Notes under the pieces: generated by a model
Told to the model about the DNA's origin: nothing
The model's input: the letters and a program-made list of their open reading frames with translations, nothing else
Database searches by the model: none
Shown here: positions 52,131 to 61,158 of the stretch, piece after piece
How the letters are laid out: each line of letters opens with the position of its first letter
How positions within the stretch are numbered: the first letter of the stretch is position 1
Origin: JACKII01 sp965222315
GTDB taxonomy: Bacteria > Pseudomonadota > Alphaproteobacteria > Bin95
DNA length: 64,000 bases
Direction: 5' to 3'
Assembly: GCA_965222315.1 (NCBI GenBank)
Contig: OZ244951.1
Span: 1,736,001 to 1,800,000 of the forward strand
Translations under genes and position numbers: made by a program

Positions 52131-53297
52131 GTGCAACCAGATCACAACGATTTGTTACTCAGAATATACGACACCGTCGCCGCGCCGGAACTTTGGCCGG
52201 CAGTGCTGGACCAGGTCGCCGACGCTATCGGAGCCCACGGTTGCATTGTGTTTGAGTTGAATGGGCAGTGGACGGAGCGGCGTATCACGGCCCCGTTCTG
52301 CTCCGCATCGAATGATGCAGCGCTGCTGGAAAAGTACATCGGACTGTTCTTTGCGGCAGAACTGGCGGATCAGGACGTATTCGAGGCACACTCGGCCGCC
52401 TCCGACCAAGTAGACCTGATTGACGATTCCGTTCTTGCGGAAAGCGACCGTGAGCTGTTGCGCAAGCCGAACGTACGGCTTCTGCGCCGGATGGGTATCG
52501 GTCACCGCGCCGCCTGTCTTCTGAACAAGGACAACCGGCTGCGCGGGCGGTTCTCCGTCCAACTGGGCGCCGATCGCGGGCGGTTAGGGACCGGGGAGCG
52601 TGCGGTTGCCGCCGCTCTCATGCCCCATCTGGCTAAGGCAATCGAGTTGGGGCGTCCCGCTCAACAATTGGCGCAGGAACAGCAGGCGCTGGTGACGGCA
52701 ATGGACCGCTTGCGTATCGGTGTCGCTATCCTGGACCGGGCCGGCTTTGTCGCATTCCGGAACCGGGAGTTTGAGCGGCAGCAGCAGGAATACCGTATGT
52801 TCAGCAATGATCCGGCTGGACGGCTCCGCCTTGTGGAGGATAGAGCGCAGAAGCGGCTATCCGATATGCAGGCCAGCGTTCTCAATCACGGATGGTTCGG
52901 CGCACGGCCCCGGAAGGAAGCGATTGTCACCGGTTCCGACGGTGTACCCGGTGCCCTCTGTCTTGAAGTCGTACCGCTTGACCGCTCGGAGGCGTTGAGC
53001 GGCAAGCAGTGGGCTGGGGCTGTTCTATTCAGTCTGGATACCAGCTTGCCGGCGAAGCCAGACGAACAACTGGTCCGTGCGGTGTTCAGCCTGACGAAAA
53101 CCGAGTCCGAATTGGCAGGCATGATTGCCAATGGGTTGACCAACCGTGAGATCGCGGACAGCCGCTCGCGCTCGGTGGAAACGGTCAATGTGCAGGTGAA
53201 GTCACTGCTGTCGAAAACCCAATGTGCGAACCGGACGCAATTGGTGCGGCTGCTGATGAGCTTCAGTACCGATCTGTTGAATGGGAACGCGGTCTAA
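52131..53297 (+). CDS. LuxR-family transcriptional regulator
   Basis: A 388-residue DNA-binding protein. The C-terminal HTH (about 322-380, SLTKTESELAGMIANGLTNREIADSRSRSVETVNVQVKSLLSKT) is a typical LuxR four-helix domain. The N-terminal 300 residues contain a GAF/PAS-like sensor part (HGCIVFELNGQW and LVTAMDRLRIGVAILDRAGFVAFRNREFE), not an acyl-homoserine-lactone domain. GTG 52131 is preceded by GACAGG. It may control boxB upstream or be autoregulated. Its stop touches the stop of the helicase gene. Confidence 0.88.
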   Translation: MQPDHNDLLLRIYDTVAAPELWPAVLDQVADAIGAHGCIVFELNGQWTERRITAPFCSASNDAALLEKYIGLFFAAELADQDVFEAHSAASDQVDLIDDSVLAESDRELLRKPNVRLLRRMGIGHRAACLLNKDNRLRGRFSVQLGADRGRLGTGERAVAAALMPHLAKAIELGRPAQQLAQEQQALVTAMDRLRIGVAILDRAGFVAFRNREFERQQQEYRMFSNDPAGRLRLVEDRAQKRLSDMQASVLNHGWFGARPRKEAIVTGSDGVPGALCLEVVPLDRSEALSGKQWAGAVLFSLDTSLPAKPDEQLVRAVFSLTKTESELAGMIANGLTNREIADSRSRSVETVNVQVKSLLSKTQCANRTQLVRLLMSFSTDLLNGNAV

Positions 53298-54743
53298 CTA
53301 GGCCGCTTCCGCATCCGGGGCATGGCGGGCGCTGGAGACCAGCATGAAGGCTGGGACTTCGTCGCCAAAGCCTAGCGGCGTATCCTCATTCCGGTCAGAT
53401 TGGCGGCGGTTGGAGGACCGGTTACGGTCCGCGCTCGTATCCCGGTCGTTCCGCTCATTGCGGCTGCCGCGCTGCGCAGGCGCTCGCTCCCCGCGTGCGC
53501 TGCTGCCGGACGAACGCGGCTTGTCGGCCTTCGGCTCGCTGCGGGCTGGTGCAGCGCGTCCGGACGAAGAGCGTCCCCGGCCCCGGCCACGACGGCCGTC
53601 GCCTTCCTCCATCTCGACAGCGCCAAAACCTTCCAGTTCGACTGCTGGAATTTCTTTGCCCAGCATGCTTTCGACCGCCGAAAGCAGTTTGGTGTCGTCG
53701 GGTGCCACCAGCGTGAATGATCGCCCACTACGCCCCGCCCGGCCGGTGCGGCCGATCCGGTGGATATAGTCATCCGCGTTTACGGGGACGTCGAAATTGA
53801 ACACATGCCCGACCAAAGGAATATCCAGGCCGCGAGCCGCCACGTCGGAGGCTATCAGCAGCCGTACTTCGCCCTCCCGGAATTTCTCCAGGGTTGCTGT
53901 GCGTACGGGCTGGGCCATATCGCCATGCAGGCCGGCGGCATCGAAGCCATGCCGTTTCAGTGACGTCAGCAATACATCGACGTCGCGCTTGCGGTTACAG
54001 AAGATGATCGCGTTCGTGACGTCTTCCTGGGTGATTAACTGGCGCAAAGCCGCCCGCTTGTCCTTGTCCGCCACGGTAACTTTGTGCTGCGCAACCGTCG
54101 CCGCTGGGGAGGCCGGCGGCGCGACGGTTATCTCTTTCGGGTTGATCAGGAACTGATCGGCCAGCTTGCGGATCTCCGGTGGCATGGTGGCGGAGAAGAA
54201 CAGCGTCTGGCGCATACGCGGCATCAGGTTCGCGATCTTCTCCACATCCGGGATAAAGCCCATGTCGAGCATCCGGTCGGCCTCGTCGATGACGAAGACC
54301 TTAACGTCCGACAGCAAAATCTTGCCACGCTCGAACAGATCCAGCAGGCGGCCCGGCGTGGCGATCAGCACGTCACAGCCGCGATCCAGCGCCCTTTCCT
54401 GATCGCCAAAGCGCGTACCGCCAATCAGAAGCGCGAAGTTCAACTTCTGATACTTGGTGTATTTGGTGAAGTTTTCCGCGACCTGCGCCGCCAACTCGCG
54501 CGTTGGTTCAATAATCAGAGAGCGCGGCATCCGGGCCTTTGCCTGACCCGATGCCAGAATGTCGATCATCGGCAGGGTGAACGAGGCGGTCTTGCCCGTA
54601 CCGGTTTGGGCACAACCCAAAACATCGCGGCCCATCAGAACAACCGGGATTGCATCCCGTTGAATGGGTGTCGGCTCGGTATAGCCAGTGTCATGTACAG
54701 CGCGTAAAACTTCGTCGCTCAGTCCTAGGACGTCAAAAGGCAT
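53298..54743 (-). CDS. DEAD-box RNA helicase (RhlE-like)
   Basis: ATP-dependent RNA unwinding in ribosome assembly or RNA decay. 481 residues: Q motif GYTEPTPIQ, Walker A AQTGTGKT (about 45-52), DEAD in VIDEADRML, SAT, and HRIGRTGRAGRSG near 335. After about 385 comes a long basic, Ser/Arg-rich disordered tail (RGRGRGRSSSGRAAP, NERNDRDTSADRN), as in RhlE. ATG 54743 begins the family domain. Stand-alone, convergent with luxR. Confidence 0.94.
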   Translation of the reverse strand: MPFDVLGLSDEVLRAVHDTGYTEPTPIQRDAIPVVLMGRDVLGCAQTGTGKTASFTLPMIDILASGQAKARMPRSLIIEPTRELAAQVAENFTKYTKYQKLNFALLIGGTRFGDQERALDRGCDVLIATPGRLLDLFERGKILLSDVKVFVIDEADRMLDMGFIPDVEKIANLMPRMRQTLFFSATMPPEIRKLADQFLINPKEITVAPPASPAATVAQHKVTVADKDKRAALRQLITQEDVTNAIIFCNRKRDVDVLLTSLKRHGFDAAGLHGDMAQPVRTATLEKFREGEVRLLIASDVAARGLDIPLVGHVFNFDVPVNADDYIHRIGRTGRAGRSGRSFTLVAPDDTKLLSAVESMLGKEIPAVELEGFGAVEMEEGDGRRGRGRGRSSSGRAAPARSEPKADKPRSSGSSARGERAPAQRGSRNERNDRDTSADRNRSSNRRQSDRNEDTPLGFGDEVPAFMLVSSARHAPDAEAA

Positions 54744-54850
54744 AAAGATCCTGATTTTCGGTTCGGGTGAGAGTTGACATCGCCAAGCTGCCCGCATCCA
54801 CGATGACTAGCGCGTAATGCTGATTGGCAGCAAAGTCAACCGGTAATGCG

Positions 54851-55408
54851 TCACCAAGTGAAGGGCACGCCGGTCTTGGAAGCATAGTTAGGGTTTTCGA
54901 GAGGGAATAGTGTGTAGCCAACATGGCGCATGTAGGAGACCAAAGCCGGGTCATCGACATTCTTGATATCAGTCAGAGAGCCGACTGTATACGACATGAC
55001 TTCGTCGCCCAAGCAAAATGCGGCGGTCACGGATGTGGGTGATTTCCTGGCCATTCCGGTGGTATTACTGACCGTGCATACTTCCTCTGGTGTGGTTGGG
55101 CCAAAAACGACAGTAGTCCGGTAACCGGTCAAGTCCGGCGAGGTCGTCGGCACAAACTTTGTTTTGTAATCGACGTGGGTTCCATTCAACCCTTCGGCAA
55201 TGGTTTGCGCCAGCGCTGCCTGATCGCCAGGGGCTGGGCTGCCGTACACCGCCAGTGCCATTTCGCCGTTAGGGGCGCCTGTAAACGCTGTGCTCGCCGA
55301 ATAACGGCCATAACCGGCATGGTAAATACGGTTGCCGCTGCAAGCAGCCAGCGTCAAGCCAAGCGCACCAAACAGAATCCATCGCTTTATGGACCGTTCC
55401 ATCATCAT
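54851..55408 (-). CDS. Putative lipoprotein of unknown function
   Basis: A 185-residue exported protein. Signal peptide with lipobox LTLAAC (Cys23) directs it to the envelope as a lipoprotein. The body has Tyr/Gly-rich beta segments (RIYHAGYGRYSAST), and two cysteines (CTVSNTTGMARK and AFCLGDEVMSYT) may form a disulfide. No family motif was recognised. It lies between the helicase gene and parE, all on the minus strand, with unusually low G+C in its first half. Confidence 0.65.
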   Translation of the reverse strand: MMMERSIKRWILFGALGLTLAACSGNRIYHAGYGRYSASTAFTGAPNGEMALAVYGSPAPGDQAALAQTIAEGLNGTHVDYKTKFVPTTSPDLTGYRTTVVFGPTTPEEVCTVSNTTGMARKSPTSVTAAFCLGDEVMSYTVGSLTDIKNVDDPALVSYMRHVGYTLFPLENPNYASKTGVPFTW

Positions 55409-55555
55409 TGTCAGACTGCCACCAGCAATGTTACGGCGTCCGGGATCGGCTTCTTTGGAAGAGTTCCCAGGCTACAGTTATAAGGGTATTGCTGCGCCGT
55501 TGAACAATAGCGAATACACTGGTGGAATCGCCTGTAGGTACAGCGCCATCATTCT

Positions 55556-57535
55556 TCAGATATCCAATTCATCGGCGAACTGGGCGTTATCCTGGATGAA
55601 GCGCAGCCGCAGTTCCGGCTTGCGGCCCATCAACCGCTCGACCAGATCGCCGGCTTCGCGGGCCGTGGAGGCATCCTGGTCGCTGGTGCCGAACTCGACA
55701 CGCAGCAAAGTGCGGGTGTCTGGGTTCATGGTGGTTTCCTTCAATTGCGCGGGCGGCATCTCGCCCAAGCCTTTGAAGCGGCTTGTGTCCACCGACTTCC
55801 GGCCTTTGAACGTGGTGGCCAGATGATGCTCCCGGTCCGCGTCATCCCGGGCATAGATGGTTGTGCCGCCCGCTGCCAGCCGATACAGCGGCGGCAGTGC
55901 CAGGTAGAGGTGGCCGCGGGTGATCAGGCTCGGCATCTCGCGGAAGAAGAAAGTCATCAGCAGGCTGGCGATATGCGCGCCATCGACATCGGCATCGGTC
56001 ATGATAATGACGCGCTCGTAGCGCAGCCGGTCGATGTCGAACTGCTTGCCCATACCGCAGCCGAGCGCCTGCACCAGATCCGACAGTTCCTGGTTGCCCC
56101 GGAGGCGTTCTGCGGTGGCGCTGGCGACGTTCATGATCTTGCCCCGCAGCGGCAGAACTGCCTGAGTCTTGCGGTTGCGCGCCTGCTTGGCCGATCCGCC
56201 GGCTGAGTCGCCCTCCACCAAGAATATTTCGGTGTCTTCCGGACCGGTAGCGGAGCAGTCAGACAGCTTGCCCGGCAGGCGCAGCCGCCGGTTGGTGGCG
56301 GTCTTGCGTTGCAGGTCGCGCTCGGCCCGGCGGCGCAGGCGGTCCTCTGCGCGCTCGATCAGGTGCTGGGTCAGCAGGCCCGCGGCCTTGGGATCAGCAG
56401 AGAGCCAATGATCGAAATGATCCTTCAGGTTGGCTTCCAGCTGGCGCTGTGTTTCCGGACTGTCCAGCCGTTCCTTGGTCTGGCCCTGGAACTGCGGGTT
56501 CGGGATAAAGACCGAGAGGGCGAAAGCGGCCGAGCCCATCAGGTCATCGCCTGTGATCTGAGCGGTCTTCTTCTGGCCGGAAAGCTCACCGAATGTCTTA
56601 ACCGAGCGCAGCAGCGCATTGCGGAAGCCGTTCTCGTGGCTACCGCCGGATGGTGTCGGAATCGTGTTGCAGTAGGAATGGCTGTGCGGCTCCCCGTGAT
56701 CGTCACACCACGCGACCGCCCATTCGCAGCGTCCGGCTTTACCTGGAAGTTGCAATTCACCGGCATAGACCGGCAGCAGCGGTGCACGCTCCTCCAGCAG
56801 CAGGGACAGGAAATCGGCGAGGCCGTTGGGAAACTGAAGCTCTGCCTCCGCCGGAATCGGGCTTTCCGGCGGTAGGGCGGCGGGGTCGCAGCGCCAGCGG
56901 ATTTTGACGCCTCGGTAGAGGTAGGCCTTGGACCGGGCCATGCGGAACAGCCGGCCTGGTTGCAGGCTCGCACGCGCGCCAAAAATGTCCGGATCGGGCT
57001 TGAACTGGACCGTTGTGCCCCGGCGGTTGGCGATGGAGCCGACAGGCACCAGCGGCCCGTCCGGCTCGCCTCGCTGGTAGGTTTGGCGGTAGAGCGTGCG
57101 ATCCCTCGCCACCTCCACAACGAGCCATTCCGCCAAGGCATTGACGACCGAAATTCCGACGCCATGCAGGCCGCCAGAGGTGGCATAGGCGTCGGAGGCA
57201 AACTTGCCGCCGGAATGCAGGGTGGTAAGAATCACCTCCAGCGCTGACTTCGCCGGGAACTTTGGGTGCGGATCGACGGGAATGCCCCGGCCATTATCCC
57301 GAACCGTCAGGGAGCCATCGGCGGCGAGTTCCAGGTCGATGACACTCGCAAAGCCCGCGACCGCCTCGTCCATGGAATTATCCAGGATTTCCGTTGCCAG
57401 GTGGTGCAGTCCGGCTTCATCGGTGCTGCCGATATACATACCCGGCCGGCGGCGGACGGGTTCCAACCCCTCCAGCACCTCGATGTCGGCCGCGGTATAG
57501 TCGGCTTTCGCTGCACTCGAAAAAAGATCGGCCAT
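55556..57535 (-). CDS. parE: DNA topoisomerase IV subunit B
   Basis: ATPase subunit of the type II topoisomerase that decatenates chromosomes. 659 residues: GHKL ATPase (EILDNSMDEA, DNGRGIPVD, GGLHGVGISVVNAL at about 50-130), a transducer domain, and TOPRIM with VEGDSAGGSAKQARNRKTQAVLPLRGKIMNV (about 430-460) and DADVDGAHI. The PLRGKIMNV and QDAS-type ending separate ParE from GyrB. parC is not in the window, which is common in alphaproteobacteria. Confidence 0.95.
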   Translation of the reverse strand: MADLFSSAAKADYTAADIEVLEGLEPVRRRPGMYIGSTDEAGLHHLATEILDNSMDEAVAGFASVIDLELAADGSLTVRDNGRGIPVDPHPKFPAKSALEVILTTLHSGGKFASDAYATSGGLHGVGISVVNALAEWLVVEVARDRTLYRQTYQRGEPDGPLVPVGSIANRRGTTVQFKPDPDIFGARASLQPGRLFRMARSKAYLYRGVKIRWRCDPAALPPESPIPAEAELQFPNGLADFLSLLLEERAPLLPVYAGELQLPGKAGRCEWAVAWCDDHGEPHSHSYCNTIPTPSGGSHENGFRNALLRSVKTFGELSGQKKTAQITGDDLMGSAAFALSVFIPNPQFQGQTKERLDSPETQRQLEANLKDHFDHWLSADPKAAGLLTQHLIERAEDRLRRRAERDLQRKTATNRRLRLPGKLSDCSATGPEDTEIFLVEGDSAGGSAKQARNRKTQAVLPLRGKIMNVASATAERLRGNQELSDLVQALGCGMGKQFDIDRLRYERVIIMTDADVDGAHIASLLMTFFFREMPSLITRGHLYLALPPLYRLAAGGTTIYARDDADREHHLATTFKGRKSVDTSRFKGLGEMPPAQLKETTMNPDTRTLLRVEFGTSDQDASTAREAGDLVERLMGRKPELRLRFIQDNAQFADELDI

Positions 57536-57649
57536 TGACGGTTTCCGGGTTTTAGGGACATTTCAATAGTTAACAAACGCCGGCCCCCTGGGAACCGGTC
57601 CATCAGTCTATACAGGCAATAGCGATTCGCGGAGGCGGCAAAGCAGACG

Positions 57650-58021
57650 ATGCGTACGCTCAGATACCTATTGATTGCCTGCCTGTGGATACCTTTTTCC
57701 GCAATGGCTGGCGAACCGGTGATTGAGAATGTGATCGCAGAGCCAAGTTCGGCTGGCGGCTACAATTTTTCGGTTACGGTCCGGCACCAGGACGAAGGTT
57801 GGGACCATTTCGCGGACAAATGGGTCATTCTGGCACCCGATAGCGAACGTGTGCTCGGCGAACGTGTTTTGTTTCACCCGCACGTGGAAGAACAGCCATT
57901 TACCCGTGGGCTCCGCGCGGTCCTGATTCCAGCGCGCTACAAGCAGGTTCGGGTCCGGGTTCACGACCGCAAGCATCGTTGGGCCACCACAGATTTCGTC
58001 GTGGACCTACCAGACCGCTAA
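57650..58021 (+). CDS. Periplasmic protein of unknown function
   Basis: A 123-residue protein with an N-terminal signal peptide (MRTLRYLLIACLWIPFSAMA, about 1-20) and a beta-rich domain (VIENVIAEPSSAGGYNFSVTVRHQDEGWDHFADKWVIL) with conserved aromatics; the end RVRVHDRKHRWATTDFVVDLPDR is positively charged. It resembles small conserved exported proteins of alphaproteobacteria with no assigned role. Its stop overlaps by 4 bp the stop of the convergent YaiI gene. Confidence 0.65.
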   Translation: MRTLRYLLIACLWIPFSAMAGEPVIENVIAEPSSAGGYNFSVTVRHQDEGWDHFADKWVILAPDSERVLGERVLFHPHVEEQPFTRGLRAVLIPARYKQVRVRVHDRKHRWATTDFVVDLPDR

Positions 58022-58485
58022 GCCGGCTTCGCTTCCCGTTGCGCCTGACGCACCGTGTGTTCAAGCCGGTCAAGAAACCGTGACCGGTCGGCCTTGCTGA
58101 AGCTCCGGCCCTTGCCGCCCTGCGCCAGCGGATTGGCTGCGCGGAAGTCGGCCATCAGATCCCGCATTGCCAGACGCTGGCCCATGTTGGCAGGCGTAAA
58201 AAGTTCCCCGTTATGCTGTATCGCCTTGGCGCCCGCCTCTATGCAACGGGAGGCCAGTGGGATGTCGCCTGTTACACAGATGTCGCCGGGTCCGATTCGG
58301 TCCGCGATCCACTTGTCAGCGATGTCGGGACCGTCGGGTACGATGATCGTCTGCACCAGCGGGGCTGGCCGAGGGCGGATGCCGCCGTTGGAAACGATGA
58401 ACACAGGCAGCTTGTGCCGCTCCGCCACCCGCAGGGTCTCTTCCTTCACCGGGCAGGCGTCGGCGTCAATGTAGATTTTGGTCAT
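58018..58485 (-). CDS. YaiI/YqxD (DUF188) family protein
   Basis: A 155-residue PIN-like/NYN-fold protein. KIYIDADACPVKEETLRVAERHKLP (about 3-27) is the hallmark start with conserved Asp and Cys; AKAIQHNGELFTPANMGQRLAMRDLM and GKGRSFSKADRSRFLDRL are the later blocks. Members are uncharacterised, thought to bind or cut nucleic acids because of the fold. It is near the DksA-like gene with 50 bp between them and the same direction. Confidence 0.9.
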   Translation of the reverse strand: MTKIYIDADACPVKEETLRVAERHKLPVFIVSNGGIRPRPAPLVQTIIVPDGPDIADKWIADRIGPGDICVTGDIPLASRCIEAGAKAIQHNGELFTPANMGQRLAMRDLMADFRAANPLAQGGKGRSFSKADRSRFLDRLEHTVRQAQREAKPA

Positions 58486-58537
58486 GTCTCAGGGAAATAG
58501 CGCTGTTGCTGTCCTGGCTCCAGACGGAAAACTGCCG

Positions 58538-58879
58538 CTATCCCGGTTTTTGCTTCTCCCGCTGGCTGGCGCAGTCCACACAGAGCGCGGTATGTGGGAT
58601 CGCCAGCAGGCGGGCCGGGGCGATATCCTTGCCGCAGGAAGCGCACTCGCCATAACTGCCATCGTTCAGCCTGGCTATAGCCGCCCGGATCGCAGCGATT
58701 TCTGCCATGTTCGCCTCTTCGAGGTCTTCCAAAACCTCTTCCCCTTCGCGCTCCGCGGCTTGCTCGCTAAAGGATTTGCTGACCGGCGCGCGTAGTTCTT
58801 CCTCAATATCCTCGACCTTCTCCGCCAGTTCGGCCAGGCGGCGCTCCAGCAGCGACTTTACTTCGGCACTATTGATCAT
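58538..58879 (-). CDS. TraR/DksA-family zinc-finger protein
   Basis: A 113-residue protein that probably binds RNA polymerase in its secondary channel. A helical start (AEVKSLLERRLAELAEKVEDIEEEL) replaces the longer DksA coiled coil, and the zinc finger CASCGKDIAPARLLAIPHTALCVDC has four cysteines. Shorter than DksA (about 150), like the TraR/YbiI group. ATG 58879 follows a GGAGG ribosome site. It lies between yaiI and leuD on the same strand. Confidence 0.9.
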   Translation of the reverse strand: MINSAEVKSLLERRLAELAEKVEDIEEELRAPVSKSFSEQAAEREGEEVLEDLEEANMAEIAAIRAAIARLNDGSYGECASCGKDIAPARLLAIPHTALCVDCASQREKQKPG

Positions 58880-58961
58880 CGTAAAACCTCCGTTCCTGTA
58901 TTTACCGGAACGATGGAGGGCCAATGGCAAGGACGCCTTGATCTCGATCAAGCCACCGGCG

Positions 58962-59564
58962 TCAAGCGTTGTGGCCGAGCCAGGAGGGGCGGTTGTCCCG
59001 CTCGAACCGGTCGATATCGGCTGTGTGCTCCAGGGTGAAATCGATATCGTCCAGCCCGCGAACCAGGCAGTATTTGTTGAAGTCGTCGATCTCGAAAGTA
59101 TGGACACTGCCGTCAGGCGCAGTGACGGTCTGGTCTTCCAGGTCGATAGATATGGCGGCGCCGGGGGTGGCCGTCAGGTCTGCCCTAATTCTCGCACAGA
59201 CCTCTGGGGCCAGGCGCACCGGGAGCATGCCGTTCTTGAAGCAATTATTGTGGAAGATATCGCCGAAACTTGGCGCGATAACGGCGCGGAAGCCCCAGTC
59301 CTGCAGGACATAGACCGCGCTTTCCCGTGAGGAGCCGCAGCCGAAATTGCGGTCAGCGACCAGAATCTGGCCCTGGCTCTTGTAGGGCTCCCTGTTCAGC
59401 ACAAAGGCCGGATCCTTTCGCAGGTCATGGAACAAGCGGTCGGCATTGTTCTCGTCCCGCGGGTATTTCAGGAACCGTGCGGGGATGAGCTGGTCCGTGT
59501 CGACGTTCGCCTTGTCCAGCGGCACACCGGCGGCGGAGACCTGGGTGAAGGGGATGAGGGGCAT
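58962..59564 (-). CDS. leuD: 3-isopropylmalate dehydratase small subunit
   Basis: Swivel subunit of the [4Fe-4S] isomerase in leucine synthesis, 200 residues. DTDQLIPARFLK (about 22-33), NFGCGSSRESAVYVLQDWGFRAVI (about 74-97) and FKNGMLPVRL are family blocks. It follows leuC by 10 bp, so both subunits come from one message and form a cytoplasmic heterodimer. Typical length. Confidence 0.96.
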   Translation of the reverse strand: MPLIPFTQVSAAGVPLDKANVDTDQLIPARFLKYPRDENNADRLFHDLRKDPAFVLNREPYKSQGQILVADRNFGCGSSRESAVYVLQDWGFRAVIAPSFGDIFHNNCFKNGMLPVRLAPEVCARIRADLTATPGAAISIDLEDQTVTAPDGSVHTFEIDDFNKYCLVRGLDDIDFTLEHTADIDRFERDNRPSWLGHNA

Positions 59565-59574
59565 TGGCCAGTCC

Positions 59575-60972
59575 TTAAGCGAGCGTGCGATGGTCGGAAA
59601 ATTTGCCCGTCACAGCGGTCGCGGCTGCGGTGGCGGGGGAGACCAGGTGGGTGCGCACGCCGACGCCTTGTCGCCCGCGGAAGTTGCGGTTGCTGGTGGA
59701 GGCAACACGCTCCCCCGCTTCGGCGAGGTCGCCATTGATGCCGACGCACATGGAACAACCGCTCTCGCGCCACTCGAACCCAGCCTCCTTGAAGATAGCG
59801 TCCAGCCCCTCTGCCTCCGCCTGGCGCTTCACCAGGAAGGAGCCGGGGGAGATCATGGCCTGTTTCACCTGTACCTTGCGGCCTTTCACGACGGCGGCGG
59901 CGGCCCGCAGATCTTCAATCCTGCTGTTGGTGCAAGAGCCGATGAACACCTTGTCCACAGCCACGTCCTGGATGCGCTGGCCCGGTGTCAGGCCGATATA
60001 ATCGAGCGCGTCGCGGATTTCCTGCGCTTTCTCGGCGCTTTCGGCGTCATCAGGCGATGGCACGGCGGCGGAGATGCCGGTCGCGTGCTCCGGGCTGGTG
60101 CCCCAGGTCAGCATCGGCTCCAGGTCCGCGCCATTCAGTGCGACTTCCGCATCGAACATCGCACCGTCATCGCTAGGTAGCGCCCGCCATTCCGCCAACG
60201 CCTTCTCCCAGTCCTCGCCTTGCGGGGCGTAGGGGCGGCCCTTGATGTAGGCGAAGGTCTTGTCGTCCGGCGCGACCATACCGGTGCGCCCGCCCGCCTC
60301 GATGGTCATGTTGCAGACGGTCATGCGTTCTTCCATCGAAAGCTCTTCGATCAGCGAGCCCGCGTATTCCACCGCATGGCCCGTGGCGCCGGCTGCCGTG
60401 ATCTGTGCTATGATGCCCAAGATCACATCCTTGCCGGTGACGCCCGCGGGCCGCGGTCCGCGGACCGTCACGCGCATGGTCTTGGGCTTCATCTGCCAGA
60501 TGGACTGGGTCGCCATCACGTGCGCGACTTCGCTAGCACCGATGCCGAAGGCGTAGGCGCCCAGCGCCCCATGGGTCGCGGTGTGGCTGTCGCCGCAGAC
60601 CATCAACAGGCCGGGCAGGGTAATGCCTTGTTCCGGGCCGACCACATGGACAATGCCCTGGCCTTCGTCCTTGATGCCGAAATGCTTCACGCCGAACTTG
60701 GCCGCATTTTCCTCCAAGCCAGTGACGAGGTTGCGGGCGACATCGTCCTCGATATCGTCGATCTCGCGGCTGGTGGTCGGCACGTAGTGATCGGCGATGG
60801 CGAAGGTTTGGGCCGGACGGCGGAGCGGCATACCGCGCTCTGCGATATAGCCGAAGCCATGGAACGAGCCCTCATGGAGCAGATGCCGGTCGACATAGAG
60901 CAGGCACTGCCCATCCGGCCGCTGCTGGATTACGTGGCGGTCCCAAATCTTGTCGAACATCGTTTGGGGCAT
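59575..60972 (-). CDS. leuC: 3-isopropylmalate dehydratase large subunit
   Basis: Catalytic subunit with the iron-sulfur cluster, 465 residues. MVCGDSHTATHGALGAYAFGIG (about 129-150) and VFIGSCTNSRIEDL (about 340-353) are hallmark blocks; the cluster cysteines are in SCTNSR and in GCSMCVG (about 405-411). It starts the leuC-leuD unit, with the promoter in the 186 bp between it and the TauE gene. leuB is not in the window. Confidence 0.96.
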   Translation of the reverse strand: MPQTMFDKIWDRHVIQQRPDGQCLLYVDRHLLHEGSFHGFGYIAERGMPLRRPAQTFAIADHYVPTTSREIDDIEDDVARNLVTGLEENAAKFGVKHFGIKDEGQGIVHVVGPEQGITLPGLLMVCGDSHTATHGALGAYAFGIGASEVAHVMATQSIWQMKPKTMRVTVRGPRPAGVTGKDVILGIIAQITAAGATGHAVEYAGSLIEELSMEERMTVCNMTIEAGGRTGMVAPDDKTFAYIKGRPYAPQGEDWEKALAEWRALPSDDGAMFDAEVALNGADLEPMLTWGTSPEHATGISAAVPSPDDAESAEKAQEIRDALDYIGLTPGQRIQDVAVDKVFIGSCTNSRIEDLRAAAAVVKGRKVQVKQAMISPGSFLVKRQAEAEGLDAIFKEAGFEWRESGCSMCVGINGDLAEAGERVASTSNRNFRGRQGVGVRTHLVSPATAAATAVTGKFSDHRTLA

Positions 60973-61158
60973 GGAGAGGACTCCGCAGTGTCAATCATGG
61001 CGGCTCTATCCGCAGCCGGGAAGCAATCATACTAGCGGAGAAGAGTGAACCATTCCAAGGGACGGGAGGGACGCTATCGCTTTGGGCGGATTGCTGGTTA
61101 CACTAATTTGTCCTGGCCGAAAGCCATTGCCGGCAACGAATGGGCCGGAAGGGTTGTC

